The notes under the pieces are model-generated. The model did not search any database. It had not been told where the DNA came from and was given only the letters and a program-made list of their open reading frames with translations. Source: Aurifilum marmelostoma (lineage: Eukaryota; Ascomycota; Sordariomycetes; Diaporthales; Cryphonectriaceae). From it: a stretch of 64,000 nt of DNA. Positions 1 to 12,600 of the stretch are shown piece by piece (position 1 is the stretch's first letter; each line of letters opens with the position of its first letter). The DNA is taken from NCBI GenBank assembly GCA_027559495.1, contig JAMXSV010000003.1, forward strand, positions 434,001-498,000. The letters run 5' to 3'. The position numbers were made by a program, and so were the translations under genes.

Positions 1-3000
1 GCAAGAGAGGGGCACGGTGCGAAGCACCTTGCGACGCCATGAAAAAGAAGAAGGAGAAAAAAATCCTTCACAGCTGAAATACTTTTCGGTCTTTTTTTCT
101 TCGACACCACCAATACTGTATGTAGTGCATAGTACAGCAAAATTGCTACAGGACTAGGGAGGAGGAGGAGCACGCTTGAACCCCTTGGCGCACACACACA
201 CTCGCATCATGAGCCTAAACATGTAGATCCCAAGGTTCGAATGGGCCCAGAATGTGCGCGCCAAGACGGAACGAGAGCTCATAGAGCGTAAGGCTAGAGG
301 AGAGGTTCCAGGCACGGCAGGGCGCGGCGCGGTGCGGCAACGGTCTAGAAGGGGGGGGGGGGTGGGGACACACACGACACCTTTCAGGAGGAGCTGCTCC
401 GGGAGTCACATGGGGCTTACATGCAGGAGGTCCCTTGGACCCCTTCTTTTCTGATAGTAGTGTCAGTGCAAGATTAAGCGCTGGTGGCGGGCGATATAGC
501 TTCAAGCGAGGCCGTACCGCGACGAAGAGAACGAGGCAGAAAAAATAGAGAAGAAAGTAGGAGATTCACAGACCGCTACGGCTTTAGGAGAGTTGGCTGT
601 TTCGCCGCGCGGGAAAGAGGTTTACTGTTGCTTCTTCGTAGCCCTGTTGCGACCTATACTGATTATGTATCACCACGGTACTGATACACAAGTAGGTTTT
701 AATTCCGTTTTTAAACAAAAGAGTTAGATAAGTTCACATGTGCGTAAGGCGACGCACACACACCGCACCATTCTTGCACCGTCCTGCCCGGTCTTCGTGA
801 CCAGTGTTTCAGGGCTGGCCCGGCGCAACAAATCGACCAACCTGGCACGTGCCTGGGTATATACCATAGCAAAGATATGGGTTTAGTCCCCCGCCTTGGT
901 CGGTCCTGAAATGGAAACGATGAGTTCTCTCCTAGCAGCCAGGGCTCTCCCCCACCCCGGCCTCAAAGAAGTTCATAGTCCACCCATGAACAGGGCTTTA
1001 TACCTAACCTGCGCCGGACTCTAGCATCTTGTGATTGGATCTTCGTGTTTCAGACTTGAAAATCTTCAGCTCTGAACATTGCCCATTGGAACTCGTGATT
1101 GCGAAGTGTGTGTGACACTGAGTGGTGAGGAAGAGGTCACGCCTTTGTGTGCGATGTAACGAACGGTAAGATGACGTCGCCAAAGGGCAACCAGGCTCTT
1201 CCAGACCACGAGCGGCGAGCGCAGAATGCTTACTGTGTTACCTCTTCGACTGTGCCACCACTGAGCAAGAGGCACTGTGAACGTATGGCAGAGGGGGTCT
1301 GATGGCAGGCCTGCTACGTGGACAGGCGGACAAGGAGAAGGGCGAGAGACAGAGGTGATCTGATCGCGTGTGCTATCTTATGGGCACTGCTTTGTGTGTA
1401 TCGGTTTGGTGTTAATTTTTTTAACTTCTCTTGGTAATTTCCGAGGCTGAGCTTGGGCATCTCGCGCTCTCGTTAAGGACAATGAATCGCATGATTGTAA
1501 CACAGGACAGAATGCAAGTTTTTTGTTTGGATTATCAAAGTATCGTTGGACCTTGGAAATCCGGGACAGCATTGTGGACTGCCACGTGAGCGCGGTGGAG
1601 GGTCCCCCCTCGAGATGACCGGCCAAGTTCCACGCGGCTAGGCTGGCAAAGTTGGAAGAGGGTCTCCATACTGGGCAGCAGGGCTGTGAGCGTGTCGATT
1701 TGCCCCACAGCCAGTACCAGAGGGGCTTGATTGCGTCCTCATTGCAGGAACAGGCCCACGGTCTTTCCATTGCAGGCATCGCAAAGTGAGGCGAGGGATG
1801 TACAAATAGATAGTCCAAGACGGGCCGTCTGTTTGAAATCGTCAGGTGCTAAGATCCATCAGTACCTTACAGTGGCCTGATGCACTATGGTAGGTTGTGC
1901 AAGAAGAAAATAGGGAAAAGAAAAGGGAAAAGAAACAACGCAAACCAGCTTTGTAAAGTGCCAAGATCGAACACCCTGCATCTTCAACAAACTGGGAAAA
2001 GCATCTTTTTCATTTATGCAGACCCCCCTTCCCGCCCCGATCCGTTGGAGAACTTAAAGTACTGCTATAATGCTATGTGCCAGCCCGTCTAGGTCCCCTT
2101 ATTGGCCGGGCTCGTAGTTGTGCATACGACCTCTTACACAGCGTATGCGTTGCATCCAACCTTGACCTTAAGAAGGAAGGCAAAGTCAATCCGATCGTCA
2201 TGTCAAAATCTAAAGTGAGATCGTCACGGATCAACCCACTCCCGCACGAGTCGGCCACCATGTACAACGTCTCCTTCCGGACAAGAGAGGTCTGGAAAGA
2301 AGATAGAAGTGGAAAAGGAAAAAAAACGCAGACTGAAGAGCGAACGCTAGTGATCGACAAACAAGAGGGCTTGGCCACCCGACTGGCGAGGCTGATGGAA
2401 CGGTTCTAGACTTGCGGAAGGGCTCCATCGATGACGATGACGGGGTGCCTGACCGGGTCGGGGAGGGGCTGGACACACTCAACCTGCTATAAGGGTACGG
2501 GCGCCTTTCGCCCTGGCAGCGCCTGGCCTCCAGGTATCTCTCTAAGGTCCAGCGGGGCAGGTGGACCCTGGAAAATAGGGGTCCAGGTGATCCTCCGGCA
2601 ATTGATTGGATGAGAAGCGGATAAGGATGTGACACTAAAGGGTTTTAAGTCTGGTTGATTGCCATGTCGTCATAGGCGCGCAAAGACGCCACCCTGCACG
2701 CATCGAGGGCCCTTGTCGTACAAGTTCTCGTGGCAGGTACCCATCAAGTAGGTCCCCACGTGGGGCGGCACCTAGCCATTGTCCTCAGACCTGTTCGAAT
2801 CATTCGTCGCGTGGAGGCCAGGTAATTGCTGAATGGGTCAAGCCGTGCATACAGCCCTAATAACCCATCAGGCAATTCACATAACAAGTAGAGACAAGAT
2901 AGTCCATCAGGCACTGACTGGGTCAGTCATCAACTTTCAGGTCAGTATAACCACAGAAAAGGGCGGGAAGGCTGCACAAATATTTGTTCTTAGTGCTCGC

Positions 3001-4883
3001 CCGTAAACGTCAATAACAGGCCACTATGACGATGATGACGACAGGGAGTCAGAACCGCAAAGGGGCTACGAGTGCTTCTGAGGTCACAAGAAAAAGCAGC
3101 AAAAACTCTCGCTCTCTCTCCAGAGCAGATCTTGACTGAGCATACCGTTTTTTTTTTTTTTTTTTTTATTTTTTTTTTTTTTGGTAAACCATGATGAATG
3201 AGATGGATGGATTTGCGGGCTACTTTTTCTATCTTGTTCACATTGGTCTCACATGCTAGCATGCAAATTCGAAGGGGGCCACCCTCCCTCCGACCTTTTT
3301 GGGTATCTGATGATCATCATCTCCATGTCGCTATTTCCAAGCGCTGTCGATCATTGCCTGTCTAGCATGGCGCCATCCGCATCACAGGCGTCCCCGACCC
3401 TGCACAGTGCTGCTTGTACCGTCCTGCTTACTTGTCGCGGCTTCGTTCTACTGTGCCAGTATTATACGCCCTGACAAATATCCTTCCAGGTCGCCCACAT
3501 AGAAGCCTTGTTTTTTTTTTTTTTTTTTTTTTTCCTTTCATCTTTTTCCCCCCTTCCTCCCTAGGCATTGTGGTGGCCGAACTTAATTTGGACTTGACAG
3601 CTTCGGTTCCATCTTGATCGATCTCTTTCACCTTTGTCTTATGCTTAGTTAGTCTATTTACAAGTGTGTGCATCCATTGCTTCTGATTGCGCATTGCAAA
3701 TCTACTGTACCTATGGCATGGCACACGCTGATCCGCGGATAAGGTCGATAGCCTGTCCTCAAGGAACCGCCACCCCCCCCCCCTTCCTTCTCTGCACCCC
3801 TCTTTTCGAAGTCCTCAATGATAATCAATCTTCGTACCTAATGCAGAAGGTCAAGACGAAGAGGAGCGGGTTAACTCCGGATGTATCGCGCATAGTGCTG
3901 GTCCTCCTGAAGCACTAGTCGTCTGGGTCAGATTGGACCCTGAACTACCCATCAGTCTGTCAACAGCTACTTAGAACAGACATCAACGGACCACGGAGTT
4001 GTTTTGCAGGGCAAACATTCCAAGCCGTACGTCCTCTTTCTCGACAAGCAAAATCTTACGGGTTTCTTGCAAACCCGTTGATGCCCGCCTTTGGGCAATG
4101 GGTCAGTGATGGGTGCGTAGATCAGGTTGGGGATGGTTGTAGTAGTAAAGGCAAAAGAAACAGTGCCCCTCACGCAAAATTGCCTGTACAATACATGCCG
4201 CAAGGTACATACTGTGTTTGGTGGGATATGCTAGGCACAGCCCCCCTGACTTCAAGTACCTGACAGGGACCCTGCTTGCTGACATCAATCCGCCGCGACA
4301 AGCTGGATCTTTCCCCACAGAGACTCGACAAGGGTCTGGGGGGCAAGACAAACGACACCACACCCACCCCTAGGCGCCCCCCCCCAAGTTTGACCTGGGC
4401 CCAAGATTCCCATCTCAACCTCAAATCCCATTTTCACTCCCCTCGACTACCTAAAATCCTGCCTACCCCCCACCAACGTAAGCCCTCTTGTAACTGGTAA
4501 CGCCACAGGCAAGATATTCCGACCACTCGATACGAGAGGACGACCCGTCCCACGACCCCAGGGGCGTCACCCTTCCGAGTCTTTTCGAAGTCACACAGCT
4601 CTCTCTGCTTGATTCACCCTGCGTGAAAGCGGTGGACAAGGAACAGACCAATTGCCAACACCGAGACACTTGTCACCTCCCTTTTCCGACTACCAAACCC
4701 GACTCGATCTCTGGAATACTCGCGATGTCTCTCTAAACATGGTGCCCTTATGAGATCAGCAACAAGGCACGACGGCCTTGAATTCTCACCACCAGGGCGG
4801 AAGGAAATCATTCACACGACCCGAGTCCTCTCTGTCTGCATGTTTAGACGCGCATGTAGACGCCAACCACGACATAGAGAACC
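1..4883. other. intergenic region, no gene seen
   Basis: No open frame here resembles a known family and none has a convincing exon structure. The longest frames (for example 1378-1818 on the minus strand) look like chance openings. The stretch holds a long T tract at about 3149-3182, a second at about 3511-3533, and a CT-rich zone from about 4250 to 4880 that is probably the promoter and 5' leader of the phosphatase gene. Confidence 0.6.
3149..3182. repeat. poly-T tract
   Basis: A T run of more than 30 bases interrupted by a single A. It has no flanking duplication or adjacent ORF suggesting a retroposon tail, so I treat it as a simple repeat. Confidence 0.85.
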
Positions 4884-7800
4884 ATGGCACCCCCCGAATC
4901 AAGAAGTAGCGGCGAGCGCGGCGGAAGTGGCAGCAGCACCGTCTACTACAACATGAAGACCACGGCGAGACCTCAACCTCCCCCGGCCTCCAAGTCCTAC
5001 TCCCACACATACACCTCCGCCGTCTCTCACGCCCGAACACAATCCACAAACCATTCCAAGGCCTCGACCAAGTCTTCCTCGCCTGCAGCATCGCCTCGAG
5101 GTCCTCTGCCGCCCGGCAGCCAGCCCTTACCATCAAAACTCTCGTCTCCCTCCTCCGCCACGCCTAGACATCTCCTCTCCACCACGCCTATCGGCCAGGC
5201 CATACCCCAGAACGCCGCCAGGACCCCTTCGCCCAACTATTTCGGCCTCAAGGTCGAGACCAGCATCGATGCCAACGAGACAGGCGCCATCCCAAGGGAA
5301 AATTGGAGCCCGGCCTCTTCGTCCGTGAAGAGCTTCGGTGCCGTGCTGCCTCAGCAGGTCCCCCCTCGACGCCAACCCAGAGTTTGAGGCCTTCCGGCGG
5401 CAAGCAGACGCTAACAGAGGCAAGTCGAGCTTCAGTCTCGGCTCGTCACACTTTGGCGGCAGCTCACCGTTCGCTTCCGTTTCAAGCGCACCGCCACAGA
5501 GGCCGCAGCCATCGCGATGGCACACACATGGCAGCGAGACCGGCTCCCATGCATCGCTTTCTCGCCCCAGCAACCACCCCGTGGAGATGGTCAAAGCTCT
5601 GGGGCCGCCTCCCCCGAGAAGATGGACATCGACACCGACACGAATAGCCTGCGGGACTCTGCCTATGCCTCCTCGGAGTCGAAGAGGAGTTCTGAAGCAA
5701 GCCTGAATCCGCCCAGCTTTCTCAACCTGCCGCGGCATGAGTCTCCTGCGCAGATGGACTCATCTCCCGAGAAGCGATCATCCGGCCTCTCAAGAGTCGA
5801 CGACCGCCACCCGCGGCTGTCGATGATGCATACTAAGGCCGACCCACCGTCGCCAGACCCGCAGCGATCGTTTCAGGGCCGCTCTGCCACCGTGCCGGCA
5901 GCTGTGGACCAATCCAGCTCCGGAATGATCCCACCGACGGAACTCAAGGCCATGATGGACACCGAGGATAAGAATGAAGTCCTCCTTCTCGACCTCCGCG
6001 TGTCTCCCCCAGTATGCCCAGGCCCGCATCAGGGGCGCTCTGAACCTATGCATCCCCACCACGCTGCTCAAGCGTGCCACCTTCAACCTGCAGAAATTAG
6101 AGCAGACGTTCCAGGGAGATGCCGACAAGGAAGCCTTTGCGCGGTGGCCCAATACCAGGCACATTGTGGTGTACGACGCCTTTTCTTCCGAGAAGCGCGA
6201 TGCTGTCTCAGCCATGAACACCATCAAGAAGTTCACTAATGAGGGCTACAAGGGAGCCTGCCATATCCTCCGAGGTGGCTTCAAGGCCTTTGCAGCAGCC
6301 TTTCCCGACTTGATCGACTATGGTAACATGGCGGAGCAGAAACCCGGCCGGCCAACGCTTTCCCTGCCTGGTGCCGCACCAAGCATCGCCCCAGTCGTCG
6401 GTGGGGTCATGCTCCCGGCTGCGGGTACCACTTCAAATGCCTTCTTCGCAAACATACGACAGAACCAAGACCTGGTCGACGGTGTTGGGCAGATGGACAT
6501 CAATGTGCCCCGAGGAACCGACATGGATGCCCTGCCGCGATGGTTGCAAGAAGCTGCGAGTGTCGAGGACCACGGCAAGAAAGTCAGCGACAAGTTTCTG
6601 GGCATCGAGCGGGACGAGCAGGCTAGGATGAAGGTTGCATATTCCTACATCAACCCTGCGTCCGTCACCCAGGATATCAAGGAGAAGGTTCCCAAAGTGC
6701 AGCTCAGCGGTATCGAGAAGGGCGTCAAGAATCGGTACAAGGACATCCTCCCCTTTGACCACGCCAGGGTCAAGCTTGAGGGCAAGCCCGAGGGCGCGTG
6801 CGACTATGTGAACGCCAGTCATGTCAAGGCATCCAGAAGCCACAAGAAATATATTGCCAGCCAGGGTCCACTGCCGGCAACCTTCGAGGTACGTTTCTGC
6901 AGCTGGCCATAGCATCTCTCCTCCTGTGTAGTTCAGGTCCAGTCTCAAACTAACCTACGTGCGCAGGACTTTTGGTCTGTCATCTGGGATCAAGACGTGC
7001 GTGTTATTGTGATGCTTACGGCGGAATCCGAGGGTGGCCAACTGAAATGTCACGCCTACTGGAAAGACCGCGAGTTTGGCCCTATCAAGCTGCGGGCATT
7101 GTCGGAGAAAAAGGTGTCGCTCGACATCGACAAGCAAGGCTCGCACTCTGCTGCTGACTCTGAGGATATGAGCTCATCTTCTTCGACTGCTGGAACACAG
7201 CAGGAAGATGCTTTTGGATTCGGCGCTGCGGTGGCCGCTGCGGACTTGGGCCGAAGACGTGCCAACACCACGACAACATTGGAGACAAACCAGCAGAGCC
7301 AGGCACAGGCCAAGTCCAAGGCTAGCGCGGGAAGCAGTGGAGAAACTCCGTTTGTGGTCATCCGCAAGTTCGCGCTGTCGCACGCTGCCCACCCTTTTGC
7401 TCCTATACGCGAGATCACCCAGCTTCACTACCCTTCGTGGCCGGACTTTGGTACTCCAGCCCAGCCTAGCCACCTGCTGGCCCTTGTCGAACTTGCCAAT
7501 ATGATGCAGCGGTCCCACCTGCCCCTCGACGTCCCCAGTTCCATTGCCTCCTCGAGACACGGGTCACTGTCGGAGAAACCGCCCAGGGAGAAGCCGGCAC
7601 CGAGTCCCAAGAAGCGAAGTCGGAGTCGGGCCTCTAGCAATTTGCCTCTAGCCTGGTGGGAAGAACCAGAATCCGACCAGGCCGTGCACCCGATGCTTGT
7701 TCACTGCTCTGCCGGATGTGGTCGGACAGGCACATTTTGCACTGTTGATAGCGTCATTGACATGCTAAAGAGACAAAGGATACGCAATATTCGGAGGGCC

Positions 7801-8349
7801 AATGACAATATCGAGCGGAAACTACGGGGCCACAAGCTGCAAGCGCAATGCAGAAGCGACTCCGACGCTGACGTCGCCATGGCCGGTCTCTCGTTCGGCG
7901 TCCCCTTTCAGAGCCGAGGCCGGAAGATGTCACGCAACAATCCAGTTGATGATGTTCTCAGCCCAGGCACCAAGTCACCAGGGTCGCCAGCCTTCCCCGT
8001 CGCCACTCCGTCCATGTCGATCTCCGAGTCGCCCTCGCCTTCTTGCTCATCATCCGATGACGACGACGACCCGAAGCTCGACACGTCATGGATCGACGAC
8101 GATACTCTGGACCTCATCTCCGCTACCGTTCACGACTTTAGAAGCCAGCGACTGTCGATGGTGCAGACCCTGCGGCAGTTTGTGCTCTGCTATGAGACTG
8201 TCATTGAGTGGGTCTGGCGTCTTCAAGAACGCGGGGGCCCAGCGGGCAGTGGTGTCGGTGCCCCAGGCACCGGAGCTGGTGGCACCGCTGCGATGAGGGC
8301 CCGTGGGAGAAGCGGGACCGTTGCTCATGTCGGCGACTTGTCCAAGTAG
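4884..8349 (+). CDS. rhodanese + protein tyrosine phosphatase (Pyp1/PTP-like), frame broken by C-run indels
   Basis: Probable tyrosine phosphatase of about 1128 residues, likely acting on a MAP kinase as fungal Pyp1/Ptp2-type enzymes do. Start ATG 4884 has a good context (ACCATGG). A Ser/Pro-rich N-terminus is followed by a rhodanese-like domain (about residues 350-480), then the PTP domain. The PTP domain shows KNRY and a YVNAS-like segment, the WPD loop (SWPDFG, about residue 825) and the catalytic loop HCSAGCGRTG with Cys codon 7705-7707. An acidic, Ser-rich insert precedes the C-terminal MVQTLRQF segment. One intron, 6889-6966 (78 nt, phase 0). Three single-base frame changes occur at C runs 5360-5365 (one extra), 5611-5615 (one missing) and 6006-6010 (one extra); correcting them joins conserved protein. 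The rhodanese loop reads VVYDAF, with no Cys at the usual catalytic place, so it is probably a docking domain. Family assignment is firm; the substrate is inferred. Confidence 0.9.
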
Positions 8350-9677
8350 TCTGTCTGGCTTGGCTACACATGAGATGGACTATTCTCTGCGTTTTTGGAG
8401 AAGCAAGAAAATTTATGAATCGGATTTACATGCTGGGGGGATGAACCAGTTTCGTTTCCTTTTATATATGAGAGAGAGAGAGAGGGACAGAGTCAGCATA
8501 ATTTGCTGCGGGGATCAGCGTTGGTTGCTGAATAGATGCGCACACTCAGGGCTGCATTGAGAGCGTCCCCACCATTGGAAAGGAGAGACACAAAGAGAGA
8601 CGTCAATGACATGGGAAGGAAGCATGAGATGCATGATACATCACTGCTGTCACTGTATACATATATGCATTGCAGTGGAAAAAGGGCGGGACTTTCTGAA
8701 CGAAATCATTGCCATGGCCAAACCCACCCCCCTTCCCTTCTTCCCCCTCCCCCCTTTTTTTATTTCCTTCTTCCTCTTGGGTCCCCATTGAGAAGTGGTT
8801 GATAATGGGACATGACGACAGCACAAACGAACGAACCAAACAAAGATCAAAGCGTCGCTTGGTGCGCGCGGGCTTAGGGTTTTCTTTTTCTTTGGGTGGG
8901 GGCGTTTTTCTACTTGTTTTTGTTTTTTTGCTTCAGGAATTATTCTTTGTTTTTTTTTTAAATTCAAAGTATTGTGTATACAAATATCATGTAGTTTTCC
9001 CAATGGTATACATTGTGATGTCTATACATACATATATATATATATATATATATTCATGCAACATGCATACATTTGTTACGGCGAGGGATGGTGTTATGAA
9101 TTTCCGCGTGCCTTGCTGGCCAGTGCTCCATGCATGCTATCGAAGGCAGTATTGTTTTCAATTCCGGTTTGTTTGATCATGACCTCAGTACCGTGGCTCA
9201 AGTATACATATATACTCTATTAAAGCGATGAAGTGAATCTTCTTCTTGAGAGCCACGCTCTCAATACGGGAAGTCATACAACTTGAACAATTGGTGCCAG
9301 ACTTGAAAGGACAAGATAGATGATATCCATACGCTCGCTATCAAAACAGTTGAAGAAGAACACGCGCAAAACAAGTATCAAGAACACAAATTACAAGAAA
9401 CAAAAAGGATATAATTTCTTTTCTCTTGTCTCCCACATACAGATACAAAAGAGACCGCCCCGATGCATGTAAGTAAGTATGTATGCAGATACAGAACAAG
9501 ATACTATGAGAAGCCAGCCCTTGCCCCCCAGATACAGACAGGGAAAAGCGGCCGCAACTGCTCATTCTGAGCCACGGCTCAAGAAAGGGCAAGCAGCAGC
9601 ACTAATACCAAAGGTACAAAAACAAATACAAGCCCTGTAACCCCAAACACCCTTGTCACCGTAAATAATTATCATCA
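8350..9677. other. convergent intergenic region
   Basis: The 3' flanks of the phosphatase and antiporter genes meet here. It contains a GA run near 8470-8483, pyrimidine tracts, a TA microsatellite at 9032-9053 and an inverted repeat at 9246-9264. No gene is visible. Confidence 0.6.
9032..9053. repeat. (AT)n microsatellite
   Basis: Eleven alternating AT units in the shared 3' flank of two convergent genes. Confidence 0.9.
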
Positions 9678-12600
9678 TCAATAAGCCATGCCACTTGCGC
9701 TCCTTCCGACAGTCTTGAAAGTCTCCTTTCCGACCGCCTGCTGACTTACCCACGCACCGTCGTCTGCGCTCCACGTGTCGAACCGGCTCGTTCCGTTCAC
9801 ATTCGCATCAATGCCGGCACTGAACCCGGTGAAGTAGTACCCAATCACAACCACAAGATAGCTCAACAAGAGGATGGAGCCCTTGAAGTAGTTGCTCTTT
9901 CCCTCGCCGTACATGTAGCTCAGCAGGAACACGCAGAGGATGACGGTGACCATGTCCCACTGCGGGAAGAGAAGGCTGAAGGTGTACTTGGCTGCCTCGT
10001 AGGGGTCGGCTGGCGTGATGGGGTAGATGGCGGAGAAGAGAACGAGGGCAGGGATCTGCAAGAGGCAGACCTGAAGCGCGTAGGCCGAGCCGATTTCCAT
10101 AGACAGGGCGATGTTGCCGTTCATAGCGAAGGAGATGGCGTTCTGTCGAGAAACTTGATCAGTAAGGCGGTCCAAAGGAGAGATACTTAATGACGGACGC
10201 TTCGGAGGATAAGGTGCAGGGTTCAGGAGTAGATATTCACGCTTTCTCAGCAACCGCAAAAGTGCGTCTGAGTGAGCTGGGTAATAACGCATAATGCTCA
10301 TCACGGTGTACCATTGGAAGGGGGGAAAGGCAGGTGGTCACAAAGAAGATGACTAGATGGACTCACCAGGAATTCCGTGGTGTTTGGCACCAGCGCAAAA
10401 AGCGTGATGCCCAGGAACTTCTCGTCAATAGCAATACCATTCAACACAACATCCACAGTGTCGACCAGGATCTCGGCAATGATGGCATACAAGATAGTCG
10501 CGCCCATCAGGATGACTGCAGACTTAGATCTGCTCCAGTTCGGCGCGTCGTGCCCGCCGTGTCCGCCAGCATCGGCATGGGCGGCGCCCAGTGGGTCTTC
10601 ATGATCCGGGAATGTGGCAGTTCTGATCGGAGGTGGACGGACTGAGGCGTTCATGCTGCCTCCTGCGCCGGAATGGCCCTGCGACACGTGGGGAGTGTTC
10701 GGGGCGGTGCCTTTAGCCACGCTACCCCGAGCGTCCCTAGCGGCGGCGGCGGCGGCTGTCGTGGCGATCTCGGCAATCTGATGCACCAGCTGGCTATTCT
10801 CGGCATCAGAAAAGCCTGGGATGTGCACGGAGGGGCCCATGCTATTGCTCTTTGGTGGCGGGAGATGCGGCGTGGTCACAGTCCCGTTAGCAGAACCACT
10901 AGGCTGCAGACCGACCTGCCTAAGGGTCTGGCCCAGGGTTCTTTTGTAGATGTGACTCTCGCGAATGTCTGTGCCGGTCGACTCGGCCAAGAAAGGATAG
11001 CCGCTGCGAGGGGCAGAATGGCTGGCCATGGCCCGCAGCTGCTCCTCGTGCTTCTTCTCGTCCTGTTCGGTGTTCCAGATGACGGCGGCATGGGTGCGCA
11101 GGGTGAACCACAGACCAATAACGTAGCTCAAGAACAGCATCACCGCCGCCATGTAGCAGTACGGGCGGACCGCCTCGATATAGAACCGCTCGTCGAGTGC
11201 AGGTGTCTGGCTGAAGTAGCACCTCCGGCAGTCGCTGCCTGTTCCATGCGCAGGCTGTCCGTAGGACACACAGTCGACGCATGTCAGCTCATGAGAGCCG
11301 TAGATCTGGTAAAAGAGGGTGGGGCCAAAAGCACCAATGACGGCAAACAGCAGCATCGTCGACGTGACACCTGCAGAGCGGGCATTGAAGCGCTGTGTCT
11401 TGCGCTTGATGGCTCCAAAGCACATGGACAGGCCTGGCAGGAACAGGATACCGGCGAAGATGGAGCCCACGATGCTGCCTTCCACGAGCGCGCCTTTACC
11501 GTCCTTCAGGGCCACACAGTACAGGAAAACCTCGACGATGGTGGAGAAAAAAGCGTTGATGGCCGCACCGAAGCCCATGGAGGACTGCGCCGAGATGGAC
11601 GCAACAGCTTGACCGATGAAGTAGGCCAGGGGTATGATGGAGAATAAGCCGGCGACGAACAGGAAGGCGGACGAGGTGATGAAGCTCTCGACGTGGAGAA
11701 CACCCTCCAGCACGAGGTAGTCGAAGATGACGAACAGCACCACGGCCATGAGGTTGATGAGGAAGATGTTGGTCCCGTCAACGGTGTACTTCCAGTATTT
11801 CAGTCCCACAGCCCGATAAGTGCAGACAATAACCGATGAGTGGGGTGCTGCCGGCTCGCGCGCGTACGAGATGTCGTGCTCGAAAGAGAGTGCCAGTGGG
11901 TGCCGCCGGAGATGATCGAACAAGAGCATGGTCACCTTACCCATCGGAATCCAGAAGACCAGGAACCAGCATATAGCTGAGACGATAAACAGGGAGGGGG
12001 TGATGAGGAGGTAGAAGAACAAGAAGAAGATGACTCGGCCGATATTCCACTGACCACGACCGAAAAGACGTCTTTTGAGGCGCGGCATGTCGGTATCGCT
12101 GTCATGGTCGTGATCGCCGCGTCCCCGACCAAGGAGGCTGTCGGTCTCGCTCGGTTCCGAGTCGATACTCCTCCTGGAGCGGCCAATGATGGAGCGGCCG
12201 CGGTCAGGGCCGAAGAACAACCGGCCGTACTCAAGATCGCCGCTCTGCCACTGCTCGTACTCGCTGATGCTCCGGCCCTCGCCCTGGTCCTCGTCGATAT
12301 AAGCTTCCTGCTGCTCGAGCCGGATGAATTTGCCGAAGGGATAGAAGATGTAACCAGCCAGACCCCACAGCACACGGCCGTACTCTCGCCCGCTGGGCGT
12401 CGCGGCAAAGATGAAGCAGACCACAGCGCCCGAGAAGGCGATCAGGGCGAGCCACCAGCCGAAACAGATGGTCCACACAATGTTGAACAGCAGCAGCCAG
12501 CTGTTGACCCTGCCGCCGGGTGAGCTGTGGATATCGCCCTCTGCGATCTTCTGCACGGAGCGGTCTTTCTTGTACAGAGCAGGTTTCCACAGCCTGATGC

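Noticed and set aside
5994..6011. 13-nt GT...AG segment in the phosphatase gene that would also fix the frame
   Set aside because: Far below any workable intron length, and removing it deletes the conserved VSPQ residues; a C-run indel is simpler.
10673..11647. 324-codon open frame antisense to the antiporter
   Set aside because: Lies wholly opposite a firmly identified coding exon and has Arg/Gly/Ala-rich composition typical of GC-rich shadow frames.
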